Assembly: GCA_946902875.1 (NCBI GenBank)
Contig: OX336348.1
Location: 16,517,741-16,581,740 of the forward strand
Source of the DNA: Nematopogon swammerdamellus
Taxonomy: Eukaryota > Arthropoda > Insecta > Lepidoptera > Adelidae
DNA: 64,000 nt
Direction of reading: 5' to 3'
A program made the translations under genes and the position numbers. Position 1 is the stretch's first letter. Every line of letters starts with the position of its first letter. The notes beneath the pieces were generated by a model, which saw only the letters and a list, made by a program, of their open reading frames with translations, made no database searches and had not been told where the DNA came from. Of the stretch, positions 53,352 to 64,000 are shown piece after piece.

Positions 53352-54809
53352 TTGTACAATGTTTTATATAAAGCTATCGACGAATTCATTGCCAGCCACA
53401 TTGCGAGCTCCGACGGTTACCCTCAGTGGTACTCAGGTGCACTTAAGCGTATCATTAGAGAAAAGAAGAAATTTCACAGGTTATATAAAAAATATAAAAA
53501 TCCTAGAGACTATAGTACTTTTTCTCTACTTAGAGCTCGGCAAAAGAAAGTACAATCATTATGCTGGCGGAAATATGTTGCCGGCTGCGAGTCTCGCATT
53601 AAATATGATCCGAAACAAATTTGGACACATTGTAAAAACTTGAGGGGTCAAAATTCTATACCAAATCAAGTCACCTATGGAGGATCGGTGGCAACAGAGG
53701 GAACGGAGATTTGCAAATTGTTCAGTAATTACTTTCAATCTGTATACGTTACGCGCTTGGCATCCCCGAAAACCGTAACCGCTGGACCGAGCCACCGTAT
53801 GCCCACATCGGATATTCGAGCGGACACATCGTCTGACACACCTCCGTTCGATGTCATTAGTTCAGTTGACCTATCGCCAGAAATCATCTATCGTTATCTT
53901 AATCGTATCGACCCAAGTAAAGGTCCAGGAAGCGATGAATTACCGTCAATTTTAGTTAAGAGCTGTGCCCCAGGCTTAGCATATCCGCTATCTATAATTT
54001 TTCAACGCTCATTGAAAGAAGGAGTATTTCCTTCCAAATGGAAGGAGGCATTTATCGTCCGGATTCACAAAAGCGGGTCGAGACAAAAGGTCGAAAATTA
54101 TAGGCCAGTATTCAGTAAATTATTTGAGGAGGTGGTTTATGTACAAGTTTATTCTTCATTGGTTCGTAATATACCTCCCACTCAGCATGGTTTTCTAAGT
54201 AATCGCTCAGTTGTTACAAATTTAGCGCTTTTTACAAATTTTGTTGCCCGGAGCATGGACGGTGGATCACAAGTCGATGCCGTGTACACTGATTATGCCA
54301 AATGTTTTGATCGCATAAATCACGATACTCTAATTCGAAAGCTAGGAGAAGTCGGTGTGCACGGTGACTTATTGAGATGGTTTATATCATATATAAGAAA
54401 TAGGTCTCAGGCAGTACGAATAGGCGCTAATCCATCGTATGTTTTTATTCCATCAGGTGTTCCTCAAGGATCCCATCTGGGTCCATTATTGTTTAATGTA
54501 TATTTGTATGATATAACTCACTGTTTTCTGCTCTCTCACTTTTTACTCTATGCAGACGACATGAAAATTTACTTGCCTGTTGGTTGCTTGAACGATTGCC
54601 AAATCCTACAGAATGACCTGCGTAGACTTGAAGTGTACTGCTTAAAAAATGGTTTAACCCTAAATGTGAGCAAATGTCAAATCATAACATTTACCAGAAA
54701 GTCTAAGGTTGTAAATTTTACCTACATCTTAAATGGTGTCCCACTGGAGCGAGTATATTGTATCAGAGACTTAGGGGTAATCTTACACGCGAAAATTCTG
54801 TATAAGTAA
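53352..54809 (+). pseudogene. LINE reverse transcriptase
   Basis: 485 codons open. Linker WYSGALKRIIREKKKFHRLY; RT: KGPGSDELPSILVKSCAPGL near 195, VRIHKSGSRQKVENYRP near 240, YTDYAKCFDRINHDTL near 315, GVPQGSHLGPLLF near 375, and YADDMKIY near 400 with both Asp. Four or five residues are missing after NYRP (the usual ISIL is absent), a small in-frame deletion in a core RT motif. Stop at 54807; the frame then continues (54891-55145) with YAYVRSILEFCSPIWNT, and in a shifted frame (55169-55396) to the end. Confidence 0.85.
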
Positions 54810-55439
54810 GTGCTTATCCACTTTGACCACATAGTTACCAAAAGCCTGAAGACTCTGGGATTCCTCTAGCGTATTACAAAACCGTTTAAGTTGGTGACAA
54901 CACTGAAAACACTATACTACGCATACGTCAGAAGTATACTAGAGTTTTGTTCGCCAATATGGAATACTTGCTACGTGACTCACTCCAACAGAATAGAAAG
55001 AGTTCAAAATAGATTTCTTAGACAACTTAGCGATCGCGAAAACGTACATTTCAGCACATACGATGATGCATCTGCACATCATAAGATTATGTCGTTGAAG
55101 AAGCGGCGTATCCTAAACGACCTCGTATTACTTCAAAAACAGTAAATGGAGCGGTAGATAGTCCGGAAATGGTTCAAATGATATCGTTGCGTTGTCCCTC
55201 GATACATACAAGAAAGCCGCACATTTTCATGGTTGATCGTATGAGCACCTACTACGCGAAAAATTCAGTATTCAATCGTTGTATGAGCACCTATAATGAC
55301 TCTTTCATGGATATTGATATTTTTCATTTAAGAGGAAAATCTTTTGCGAAGGCTGTGGTAGACTCATTGTGTACTTCAGCGTTTGCAAAGGAATAACCCA
55401 ATCTGGAATAGGATAAGAAGGTACAAGGAGGTACGCTAT

Positions 55440-55565
55440 GCGCACACACACACACACATACACACACACCCACTCACCCCCTCTCACCCTCACACACACA
55501 CACACATACACACCCTCTCACACTCACACACACACCCTCCCTCACACACACACACACACACACAC
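55440..55565. repeat. (CA)n microsatellite
   Basis: Imperfect CACACA tract with CCCTCTCAC interruptions, in the 3' region of the LINE. Confidence 0.95.
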
Positions 55566-55984
55566 TTAATTGAATATATATAAAGTACTACTGCGCATAT
55601 TCATGCTTCATGTCTTTCACTATTAATTAATAATCACTTGTTTTCTTTTTAAGTTTACTTTATTACTGTTTGTTTTGTACGTACTTATTTATAGTTAGCC
55701 ATTTTTTATGTTAATAATGTTATGTTTCAAGGGGAACATTTGTGGGGGTAGCATAGGCCTACTGTTGTACTTAGTTATATAGTATGTTTTGTCTTATTTA
55801 TGTTATCTCTGTGTCTTCTCTAATAAATAAATAAATAAAAAAATACCCATCATAAAATCAGGTCGATGAGCAACTGGAATTCCGGCAAAATTATCAAAAT
55901 GTAACATGAATAGATATGTTCTTCAAACACTAAACTTAGTTTCAACATTAAACAAAGTAACTTACTCCATGACTATCGGGCTTT

Positions 55985-56092
55985 ACCGCGGCTCCACCCG
56001 CGTTAAAGCCCGACTTCAATCCAAGCCTGCTTTAAAGCCCGACTTCAATCCAAGCCCGCGTTAAAGCCCGACTTCAATCCAAATTGAATTTG
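55985..56092. repeat. Short tandem repeat (about 34 bp, three copies)
   Basis: Three direct copies of GTTAAAGCCCGACTTCAATC plus CAAGCC, with no unique spacers between them. It lies next to an inverted copy of the GGTCATGGAGTAAGTTACTT motif of 4958. Small minisatellite, not coding. Confidence 0.8.
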
Positions 56093-56129
56093 ATGGAAAG
56101 ATTTATAATATTTTTTTTTATGAAAACCA

Positions 56130-56714
56130 GCATGGGTGGCTGTGCCGAGAGACCAATGGTGCAGTCAACAGAGCCAAAATCACCTCTCCTCACGAAACCA
56201 CGCTCAGTTAGGTGCCGTGCCAGCAGATTTGCGGACTGTTGCTAGGCTATCTAGCCCATTAATACGACGCTTGAAGACACCCAGGATTCATGGATCATCA
56301 GGATTCAGAAGACACATAAAGGATTCAGGAAATACACTCGCCGGAAGACACTCTAGCGGTGCGACAAGGAAACGATTTAGAGAACCGATGGGTTCTCAAA
56401 AGCCCAGTGTCAACAACAAAAGGGTGCTGAGTCTCTCTGCGACGAGTCATGCGGAGATAGGACGGGTGGCAGGGAATAAGGGATGCTAGTTCCGCAGAGC
56501 AACGTCCGTGATAGTATCTGTAAAACAGACTAAGCGAACCCACAAATCGTCTGTGACTCAGGGACTCCAGACCATCTGTAAGTTTCGGGTCACCAACAAG
56601 ACGGATGGCTCGGCGCTGTATCGAGTCCAAGGATGCTAGCAGATAATGGGGACTACCCTCCCAGATGTGACTGCAGTACTCCATCACCGGCCTAATCTGT
56701 GTTTTGTACAACAA
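56130..56714 (-). pseudogene. LINE family A, RT C-terminal tail
   Basis: Minus strand from 56714: LYKTQIRPVMEYCSHIWEGS, LLASLDSIQRRAIRLVGDP, LFYRYYHGRCSAEL. The same tail is present in the copy at 48770-49250. It belongs to the RT frame that ends at about 57950; the codon for the Leu-Leu-Tyr-Lys junction is where LINE B entered. Confidence 0.85.
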
Positions 56715-56717
56715 GTA

Positions 56718-57945
56718 AAGTAAAAAGTAAAAGTAAAAGTAAAATGTATTTATTTCGGAAAAAGTCGGCCGTCTACATTTTTTTGCCTCCGAAAATAGCC
56801 ACTACGGCCGTAGCGTCGGAGACACAGTAATTCTACACAATATAATAAAGCTTGTGGGCCTTAACTATAGGTAACATAACATAGGTAACAAAATAAGTCC
56901 GACATAAAATATAAGCTTCGTTCTAAAAAATAATAAGTTTGTATATTAACTAGCGCCTAGGAATGGTGTGTGGTGTGGTGTGGTGTGGTGTGGTGTGGTG
57001 TGGTGTGGTGTTGTGTGGTGTGGTTTGGTGTGATGTGGTGTGTTGTGGTGTGGTGTGGTGTGGTTTGGTGTGGTGTGGTGTGGTGTGGTGTGGTGTGGTG
57101 TGGTGTGGTGTGGTGTGGTGTGGTGTGGTGTGGTGTGGTGTGGTGTGGTGCGGTGTATGTATATATGTGTAATAGAATGCCTCGCGGCATTAAGCTTGCC
57201 TGTAATTTGTATTAATTGATGTGCAATAAAGAAAATATACATACATACATACTTTCACGTTCGTACCTATCTCACAACTGACAATAACAATTCCGTGCAG
57301 TTATACTCCTTGTCAATGAGCCAGTCAGCGGTTTGTGTTTGGCAGTTTCGACGAGTCATTTCCCTGATATTTAGATGTTTGTTGACTTTGTTAAAAATGT
57401 ACGGACGCAGAAACCAAGCAAAATGTTGCGCGAAACTAGACTTTGTTGCAGGAACTGGAGTGTCATCAGCTGAGCGTGTCCTATGGCTATGACTAGGTGT
57501 GTGCTCACTTGACAAATCAATATATTTTTGTTGTTTTATGATTTCGAAAATAAAAAGTTTTCGTAAACTCAGCACTTTTATTTCGCTTAGAAGTTGGTGA
57601 GTAGGGTAACGAAAAGGCTTCTTCAGCATCACTCGTAACACCACCCTCTGAGAGCGCTCGAGTTGGAGCAGATGTGTTTTCGCAGCACCCCCCCAGGACG
57701 ATATACAATACGTAAGTAACGACTGGCAGAGTGCAAGGTACACCGTCCGAAGGAGGGTCTCGTCCAGTACGTTGCGTAGTCCCTTGAAAACATAAATCAA
57801 CCGACGAATTCTTCCTGCAAGAGCCGCTACATGCTTCTCCCAGGAGAGCCTTTCATCGAGTATAACACCGAGGTACCTAATTTGTGGCACTCTATCTAGA
57901 ACCTGGCAGTCACACCGGATGTCGGGCATTGGTTTACATGTATGT
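56718..57945 (-). pseudogene. LINE family B 3' fragment inserted in LINE A
   Basis: Minus strand: MPDIRCDCQVLDRVPQIRYL, GVILDERLSWEKHVAALAGR, LALCQSLLTYCISSWGGAAK, FRYPTHQLLSE, then a C-terminal tail ending CTELLLSVVR at 57267. The untranslated region holds a (GTGTG)n tract, and the tail is a TTTTAC-type tandem at 56718-56745. The family differs from A (different thumb/C-terminal motifs). Because the insertion is in frame at its 5' junction, LINE A's RT and LINE B's C-terminus form one continuous 461-codon frame. Confidence 0.85.
56963..57155. repeat. (GTGTG)n microsatellite
   Basis: About 190 bp of GTGTGGTGTGG with few interruptions, within the 3' region of LINE B. All frames across it are artefacts. 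Confidence 0.95.
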
Positions 57946-58652
57946 ATTTGTAGTGGGACAGTAAGTAGTTGTAACAGGATTAGTTGTGCCGGTGAGAAGA
58001 ACCGCCGATTGCGGAAAAGTATTCCCAATTTTCTGGATGCAGTTTTGACCTTAGACTCGATTAGTTGCCGGAAACCCACGTCTTTGGAAATAGTGGTGCC
58101 CAGGAGGTCCAGGTGTTCCCAGATAGGTACGACGCTGCCTTGGAAACTAGCTTGGAAAGGAAAGGGATCGACCTTAGCAGATAATGCGCAGCACTGAGTT
58201 TTGCTAACGTTGAAGGCGACAAGGTTCTCCTGGCCCCATATAGCTACTTTTCCGAGAACGTTATCGACCTTATCAACAACTGAACGTTGAGCCTCCCTGT
58301 GCCGCGAATCTCTACTCTTCCAGTCCTTAACATAGCCCTCGTCCTCCGTGCTGTCGTCTGCATAGTTGTGTATCATGCCCAAGGACAGTAGATCGTTTAT
58401 AAAGATTAAGAAAAGCGTAGGCGACAGCACAGAGCCCTGCGGAACACCAGCGTTGATTGGAAAGTCGTCCGATTTCGAGCCATCGATGGTAACGAAGATG
58501 GAACGACCCGCCAAAAAGCTGGCGATCCAGGTGCAGAGTTTGGGTGGAATGCCAAAAGACGGGAGCTTGGCCAGAAGGCCTCGGTGCCAAACGCGGTCGA
58601 AAGCCTTGGAAATATCCAGGGCGACTGCCAGCGACTTCCCAAAATTGTCCAA
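57946..58652 (-). pseudogene. LINE family A reverse transcriptase, catalytic part
   Basis: Minus strand: LAVALDISKAFDRVWHRGLL, AGVPQGSVLSPTLFLIFIND, and HNYADD with both catalytic Asp at about residue 98 of the frame starting 58652. Then NVSKTQCCALSA and RKLGILFRNRRFFSPAQLIL, where LINE B begins. The upstream RT portion is in another frame (next entry), so a frameshift lies near 58650. Confidence 0.9.
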
Positions 58653-59200
58653 TCTCTCCTAGAAGAACTCCTGTTGACCGCGCTTTCCGGAATCCGTACT
58701 GCTTGTCATCCAGGAGTTTATTTGCTTCTAAGTACGTTAGGAGCTGGGTGTTAATAAGGTGCTCCATAACTTTAGATAATAGTGAAGTTATCGCAATGGG
58801 CCGATAGTTGGAGGTGTTCGCGGAGTCTCCCTTCTTTGGAACCGGTTGGACCGAGGCTCTTTTCCAGCAAGAGGCTACAATCCCACGGGCGAAGGAGAGA
58901 CGGAAAAGGCGGGAGATGATTGGTGTCAACTCAGGGGCACAAATCTTGGGCACTATGGCTGGAATGCCATCAGGACCACTACTCTTCGAAGTGGCCAACG
59001 TCTTCAAGCAGTTGTAGACCTGTCTAGGGTGCATCCTTGGCTCCAACATCGAAATCCCACAGTGTGGTATCGAGGGAGGGGTGGCACCCTGGTCATCCAG
59101 ATTTGAGTTGGACGCGAAAAGGCGAGCAAAAATGTTCGCCTTCTCCTTCGCGAGGATAGCCAGGACGTTCCAGCGGTGGTGTAGCAGAACGACAACAGAA
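58640..59200 (-). pseudogene. LINE family A reverse transcriptase, N-terminal part
   Basis: Minus strand: KEKANIFARLFASNSNLDDQ, KSSGPDGIPAIVPKICAPEL, PVPKKGDSANTSNYRPIAIT and LLSKVMEHLINTQLLTYLEA, then KQYGFRKARSTGVLLGEIGQ. Standard non-LTR RT motifs 0-2. The reading frame changes at both ends. Confidence 0.9.
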
Positions 59201-59259
59201 GTTTCGACCAATAGAGTTGGCGAGAGACCAGAATGCCCGGCTGCCGGTTGGACAGTGGA

Positions 59260-60198
59260 CTAGCCTCTCGCCAATTTTATGGTCGTGCTTGTACTTGGCC
59301 ACAGCGTTCGCTTGCAAGACCTGGAGGAGGCATTAAGTGTGCGTCTTACCTCAGCAGTACGGGCGCACAGCCATTGCCTGAAGGCCTGATTCTTGGCCTC
59401 TACCGCAAGGCGGCATTGGCGGTTGAACCAGGTCTTGTGTATACCGCCCACCGGCACAACAGAAGACGGAACAAAGTATTCCATACCCTGTTGTATCAGC
59501 TCGGCAATAGACACGGCGCACTTTGATGGGTCCGCTGAGGCAAAGCATACCTGCCTCCAAGGGAAAGTTCCAAGAAGAGATCGGAATTCCTCCCATTGCG
59601 CCGACTTGTAGTGCCAGACTGTGCGTGTACTAGGCTCGCGTGATTCCGCGTAGTACACAGTCGGCACATTACAGGACACGAGACAGTGATCAGAGCTCCC
59701 AAACTGGGATGTGATGATGTGACAAGTGATCAGAGCTCCCAAAAAGGGAGCCCTGACACAAACTCTGTATCCTGTAGGTTCAGAGGTCAGCACAAGGTCC
59801 AACAAGCTGGGCTTATGCGCAGGATTGTCAGGTATACGAGTATATCCTGAAACTAACTGTGTCAATCGGTGAGCTATGGCCAAGTTGTAAGCTTCCCGAC
59901 CGGACTGATCGGTGACGGGGGACCCAAGCCATTCCTTGTGTTTGACATTGAAGTCGCCCACCATGACAATTTCGGCGGTTGGAAGCTCACCAAGCAATTT
60001 GTCTATCACACTGCTAAGGTGCTCAAAGAATGAGGTCGATTCGTTGACACCCAGGTTAGGTGAGCGATATAGGCCCGCATAAATTCTATCCACATGTGGT
60101 AGATTCACACGGACCCATATCACGGGGAAGCGGGAGTCTTCAGCATGGTAAAGTCTCTCGACGGAGACGTCGGATCGACCATGCCACCCCTCCCTCAC
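59260..60198 (-). pseudogene. LINE family A endonuclease and linker
   Basis: Minus strand: VIWVRVNLPHVDRIYAGLYR, IVMVGDFNVKHKEWLGSPVT, and GSSDHCLVSC: the catalytic Asp/Asn and the final Asp-His of an EEP endonuclease. Between APFLG and GSSDH lies an extra stretch caused by a small tandem duplication of GTGATCAGAGCTCCCAAA (about 59683-59745). The linker has WFNRQCRLAVEAKNQAFRQW. The first Met in the frame is not a true start; the real N-terminus is missing. Confidence 0.9.
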
Positions 60199-60215
60199 CT
60201 CCCACCCTCTATGCC

Positions 60216-60694
60216 ACTATTAACCCCCCCCCCCCCCCTCCCTAGTCGTTCCCCTTTCATAGCTCCCCCTCCCTTCCTCTATGTCCTTTTATTTTAACAC
60301 GCAGCAGTTATCAGGAGTTGGTATGGAACAAACAAAACATAATTATTATATGCTTTCGCTTTTATAAAGGTTCTGAATATGGAAATGACCCTGGTCAGGA
60401 TATTGTAATGTCATCGGTTCTTAATCGGGTGAATGATTCCGTGTCCTATACATACAAATATTGCGAAGTGCTCTCATATTTAACTTCACTGCTAACCTCA
60501 TAAACCATTTAGCGTGATAGTAAGTAGCCTATAGTTGATGGGAAGAATCAAGCTATCCCTAGAATTTGTTTTTATTAAAATCGCTTCAATGGTTCTCGAT
60601 TTATAAGCGGACAGACAGACAAACATACAGACTGAAAGCAGACGTTGGATTTTATTCAAGTTTAGGATTAGGATAGGATGATGATGTGCCTCAC
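60216..60694. other. Non-coding; poly-C tract
   Basis: A C14-16 run at about 60222-60238 amid CCCTCCC-rich DNA marks the edge of LINE A. Then AT-rich sequence with a GACAGACAGACAAACATACAG-like dispersed phrase near 60610. If the exon at 60695 is real, this is intron. Confidence 0.4.
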
Positions 60695-60949
60695 CAAATA
60701 TTTCATAGAAGATCCCGCTGGAAGTGGATGAAACCTCTTTGCCATCACGGTGAAACTTGCAATAGTATGTACTATTGCCAAGATCACTTTCAGTAATGTT
60801 AAATGTTGTTTCACAGTAAAAATTTTCAGTTTTGCGGGGCCATAACTCCTCTTTGGAATATATAAATTCCCCCGGTTCGAGTACAGTTCCCCAGCTGTTC
60901 CATAAATTGCACATCTTGAAGCGCTCTTCCTTAGCGCTGTTGTAACGAC
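60695..60949 (-). CDS. Possible host exon, immunoglobulin-like
   Basis: A 255-bp segment (85 codons) bounded on the minus strand by TTTGTTGCAG upstream (acceptor) and GTGAGG downstream (donor). Both ends split a codon after its first base (phase 1-1), which is typical of exons encoding extracellular modules. It encodes FKMCNLWNSWG, ELWPRKTENFYCETTFNIT, then LGNSTYYCKFHRDGKEVSS. Spaced Cys, a YYC motif and N-x-S/T sites (NIT, NST) suggest a secreted or cell-surface immunoglobulin-like domain, but I cannot name the protein. The open frame runs into both presumed introns. No neighbouring exon was found in the window. Confidence 0.4.
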
Positions 60950-62790
60950 CTGCAACAAACATTAAGTCTGCATAGGTACAATTTCGCACTTATGTAGCTA
61001 AGATGTGCCATACCACTCGCCTGACATACTCGTATGTATTCATCTATCAGGGCAGATCGATAGCTTCTTGAAAGCAAGATTTGATTAACTTGGCTCGATT
61101 TTAGGAGGTAGAGCTTTTCGCGTCCATGACACCTTAAGGACCTTAAGTCACACGTGCCTCCTGCGTGGTGTAACGATGTACTGTGTTGTTTTCTAACGAG
61201 CGCACTATCATCACATTATTTCAAATACGGTTTACCAATCTACTAACTAAACCAGTGGTGTTGTCGCATTTTACAGTCACCTGACTTACAAGGGTATCTA
61301 TCATCATACCATAATTCACACTAACGTCATCTGAACGAACTTCACTACTTCAAACATAGCGGTGGTACGTTAAGCCATCATTAACCACAACTGTGGCAGA
61401 TGGAATAACGTACGACACCGTCTAACACTATTCAACATAAAAATTACAAACTAACAAATATTTAATTTTAATAACATATTGCGAGTCAATGGGTTGCTCA
61501 ACATGGCAACCCCATAATATCACTATCGGCTGCGCATGCGTAATGCGCATCCGCCGAGCCGACAAGCTCGCTCTCTTTCTTTCCTGCCTGACAGCCGCCG
61601 AAGAGCGAGACAGAACGAGGGTTCCTCACGGCTGTCAGCGGCAGTCGAGCTGGGACGTCGTCTGTCAAAACCGGATGTGTCATTCATTAGTTTCCTTTCT
61701 AGAATATTCCGTCCTTCCGTTTTAGAAAGATCGCTAGCAATTTCGAATCTCCTATAAAATCACATACTAACCGGACAACGGTATTTTTACGTCCGACCTA
61801 CCTCGCGACATGTGCTCCGTGCTCCGTTCCTCGAAATTTGCGCTAGGCCTCCAGCCGCCATATTTTTCACGACGTGCACCTCGCAGCCACGGGACCTACC
61901 TCTCGGTCACCGCCTCGCTAACAACGGTGACGAGCTGCGCTCTGCTGGCGTTCGTCCGGCTACACCGTACGGCGCACTAAAAGCGGTTCTACCGGTATTT
62001 TTATATTTTTTCACCATGTTTTCCTCCAATCCTCGTGCACTCTCTGCCACTACCGCAGGCCATACGCGCCTTCGGCGCAGCGCCCCCGCGTCTCGTGCGG
62101 TTAGCGTCACCCTTTCCCTCAACTCTATTAACCTAAATTTTCTTAACCGGCCACCTGGCCGCATGTTAAGAGATGTGGGTACTTTGCCCTACATCAATTT
62201 CTTATCTCTTGTTGTTTCTCATGTTTCTTTAGGTAGCCTGGCTAGGCAACGCTGTGTCCTCCAGCCAAGCCAGGCACATTTAACGTAATTACAACGCGCT
62301 AATATTGTAAATTGTTCACTAGCTTCTCCCTACCGAGTGGATCGAGACGGGGGGGGGGGGGGGGGGGGGCTGTCCCCGTCTGTACTACTGCACCACTCAA
62401 CGCACACGGCCAGGTAACGCCGTTGGGACTCGGCGGTGCTACCACTGCTGAGGCCTCCGCACCTTCCCGGCGTCGTGTCTGGAGGATCCACCGACTCCGG
62501 ACACCGCACTACGCTACCTACATCAAACCCAAGGAAGTGTGACTCGACCTTAACTTAAACGCGTTAACTTGCCGGGTGCGACCCTCACGTGTACTACCAG
62601 CTGTTACCAAATTCAAAAATAAATTATTGTACCCTCAAACCACATTTTCTTGAAGAACTCATTACCCACTTAGGCCAGTCGTGGCAGTGGTGCTACAGCG
62701 ACAGTCGCCAAGACCTTGATGTGACTGGACGTGTATTTAGCTGTTCATACATAATTTCGCAAAAAATAGTAATACGCTAAACTCAAATAA
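60950..62790. other. Non-coding; GC-rich stretch and poly-G
   Basis: 60950-61480 is of ordinary composition, with no match. 61490-62300 is CpG-rich with overlapping frames on both strands (up to 158 codons on the plus strand, 61812-62288), without family resemblance. A G18 run lies near 62350-62368. 62370-62790 is mixed. This could be the 5' region of the LINE that begins at 63178, or a host promoter region; neither is demonstrated. Confidence 0.35.
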
Positions 62791-63177
62791 GATCGTGCTG
62801 CAAGTTAAAAGAGTTCAGATTCAAGAAACCTGCTACGCCGGCGTTGACGTCGTTACAACTCTGCAAGTGAGCCCCCCGCTGCAGTCCCCGAGCCTCACCA
62901 CTTCGGGTAAAGGAGAGGTACAAATAATTTCCCTCTCGCTCTTAACTGAAACTGCCCTGAAACGCTGCGCTGCTGTGGCTGTCGGCGAGCCTGCCTGCCT
63001 GTGCTACCCCACCGCCGCGCCGCCGCCGCCTGCGCTGCTCCCCCCCTTCCCCCCCCTTCCCCCCCCCCCCCCGTGCGCTGTCCCCTCTGCGCGCCGTTGT
63101 GACGTCTTCACCTACACGTACAACGATTCCGCTGAACATTCGACCTCCGCAAAGAAGCACGTAACTGCATTCTGAGA
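62791..63177 (+). promoter_or_regulatory. Probable LINE 5' region with C-runs
   Basis: Pro-coding C-rich sequence with CCCCCCTTCCCCCCCTTCC at 63040-63062 and a C14 run near 63060-63073, directly upstream of a LINE ORF1 start. The 126-codon frame through it (62795-63175) is mostly composition-driven and not called. Role as a LINE internal promoter is inferred from position only. Confidence 0.3.
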
Positions 63178-64000
63178 ATGAGTGAACACACATCACCGCG
63201 TAAACAACATGTTTCAAACCCAGATCTGCTGCGGGATGAACTGTCCAACAATACTGTATCAGCGAAATCTTCATCCCTCCATCACAAATCTGGCATCGCT
63301 CGGCAGACAACTTCGTAACAAACGTATCAGACCCGATGACGACAACATAAACCTGGTCAACATGGAAGCAGTTATGTTGGAATGCTTAGAGCCATTCAAA
63401 ATTATGCACAACGAAAGCTTGTCAAGGCTGGAAGATAACATAAACAACATAAATGTTGAATTGACCTCCCTCAATGCAACTTTCACCCAAATTAAAACTG
63501 ACCTGGCCTCGGTCCGAGCAGATAACGCCACTCTAAAAGCATCTTTAAAAGAAATGCAAATAAAGAATAAGGAACTTGCGGACGAAACTTATTCTCTCAA
63601 GAATGCCGTCTCCTTCTGCTCTGGCCAGTTCGACAATTTAAAAGAGCGTACCGAAGTTTTGGAAGCGAAAGCCAAGACAGCTGACAAGCTGACTACAGAA
63701 TTAGCCGATCTTAAAATGAATTTCGCACAGTTACAAGACAATCATTCCAAACAGGCACAACAGGCAAGACTACTGAATCTTGAGGTCTCCGGAGTACCTG
63801 AAACCAAGAATGAAGATCCACTTCTACTTTTAATCTCCATCGCCAAACATGCAGGTGTCACACTCGAGCGCGCAGATGTGGAAACTGTGAACCGTTTCCA
63901 GCCAAAGGTTCCCTCACCTGGCCGACCGATAAACATCGTAGCAAAGCTCCGAAATCGCGAACTAAAAGATAAAGTGATCTCTGGCCTCAGGAACACTCGC
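63178..64000 (+). pseudogene. LINE ORF1 (gag-like), incomplete at window end
   Basis: ATG at 63178 opens a short frame (HTSPRKQHVSNPDLLRDELS). A frame change near 63290-63310 leads into a frame open to the window end, with its own ATG at 63362. That frame encodes SLSRLEDNINNINVELTSLN and KEMQIKNKELADETYSLKNA (coiled coil), then QARLLNLEVSGVPETKNEDP, HAGVTLERADVETVNRFQ, and RPINIVAKLRNRELKDKVIS. Coiled coil, then a L-E-(V/I)-x-G-(V/I)-P motif, then a ...I.V.L..R..K...I... strand is the layout of ORF1 proteins of jockey/CR1-type LINEs (an RNA-binding domain related to the baculovirus FP family). ORF2 would lie beyond the window. Confidence 0.75.

Larger units (their letters stand above)
52440..55850 (+). 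mobile_element. Jockey/CR1-type LINE, long but inactivated copy
   Basis: About 3.4 kb covering endonuclease, RT and 3' region. The coding frame is the same (no shift) from about 52490 to 55145, interrupted by stops near 52866, 53325, 54807 and 54868. The 3' end has a (CA)n tract (55440-55565) and a terminal AATAAATAAATAAATAAA tail at about 55820-55840. It begins just after the CTAG of a Helitron-like 3' end. Confidence 0.85.
56105..60215 (-). mobile_element. LINE family A, long copy interrupted by LINE B
   Basis: Minus strand, from endonuclease (60198) to a 3' A-tail (T-run at 56105-56115). It is 5'-truncated: the first part of the endonuclease is missing. It is split between RT and its C-terminal tail by a 1.2-kb piece of another LINE (56718-57945). 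Frame changes at about 59300, 59200 and 58650 inactivate it. Confidence 0.85.

Noticed and set aside
55985..56092. Direct repeats resembling a CRISPR array
   Set aside because: The three copies are contiguous with no unique spacers, the genome is eukaryotic, and no cas-like gene is present.
56963..57242. Frames of Cys-Gly-Val-Val-Trp or His-His-Thr-Thr-Pro repeats
   Set aside because: Translations of the GTGTG microsatellite in the 3' region of LINE B.
61812..62288. 158-codon plus-strand frame
   Set aside because: CpG-rich region with a competing minus-strand frame, no recognisable domain, and no start context or splice support.

Overview
This is eukaryotic DNA, almost certainly from a moth or butterfly (Lepidoptera), and nearly all of it is transposable elements, their wreckage, and tandem repeats. 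The lepidopteran signs are an RTE retroposon tail (CCTATGTCCAGCAGTGGAC followed by a GATG run, 51046-51125), Helitron-like ends (ATACGAATTTCACGCGAGCG at the 3' end, TCTATACATATAATAAAATC at the 5' end), a family of small foldback elements, and jockey/CR1-type LINEs with short tandem tails. I see no bacterial operons, no CRISPR array and no tRNA or rRNA gene that looks functional. The only candidate piece of an ordinary host gene is one exon, possibly immunoglobulin-like, at 60695-60949 (minus strand).

Layout. 1-510: half of a foldback element. 600-3366: a 67-bp minisatellite, then a (CCTAT)n/(CCTAC)n microsatellite. 4437-4930: a palindromic foldback element. 5055-6985: a broken LINE. 7550-7735: a (GTAT)n microsatellite. 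8053-9444: a Helitron-like element made of the 67-bp repeat in both orientations. 9448-20030 and 22394-30036: two elements in mirror orientation, each ending in a Helitron/Helentron helicase C-terminus and each filled with a 130-bp minisatellite. The first also holds a 4.6-kb terminal-inverted-repeat transposon (15383-19999). The second holds a foldback element (22412-23285) and a deleted Ty3/gypsy-like element with 311-bp LTRs (24931-28955). 30003-30528: a second copy of the palindromic foldback. 30574-35503: a Helitron-like repeat carrying a LINE with a 715-codon open reverse transcriptase (RT) frame. 35904-44477: a second copy of that repeat, split by a nearly complete 6.9-kb Ty3/gypsy element (36042-42926) with 820-bp LTRs, a 4-bp target duplication and a 994-codon pol frame. 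44479-45066: an RT fragment and a SINE with a 5S-rRNA-like head. 46480-51125: LINE and SINE fragments, including a LINE with an inverted 5' half inserted in a SINE. 51830-55850: another Helitron 3' end followed by a LINE. 56105-60215: a LINE interrupted by the 3' end of a different LINE. 60215-64000: the possible host exon, GC-rich sequence, and the start of another LINE (ORF1) that runs off the window.

There is no pathway here. The genes are the mobilisation machinery of separate parasites: RT and endonuclease for LINEs; gag, protease, RT, RNase H and integrase for LTR elements; helicase for Helitrons. Short elements (foldbacks, SINE) presumably borrow these. Insertions are nested, so relative age can be read: the 130-bp arrays predate the 311-bp-LTR element inside them, the Helitron-like repeat predates the 820-bp-LTR element, and the SINE predates the LINE that splits it. 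Identical or nearly identical LTRs show that some of this activity is recent.
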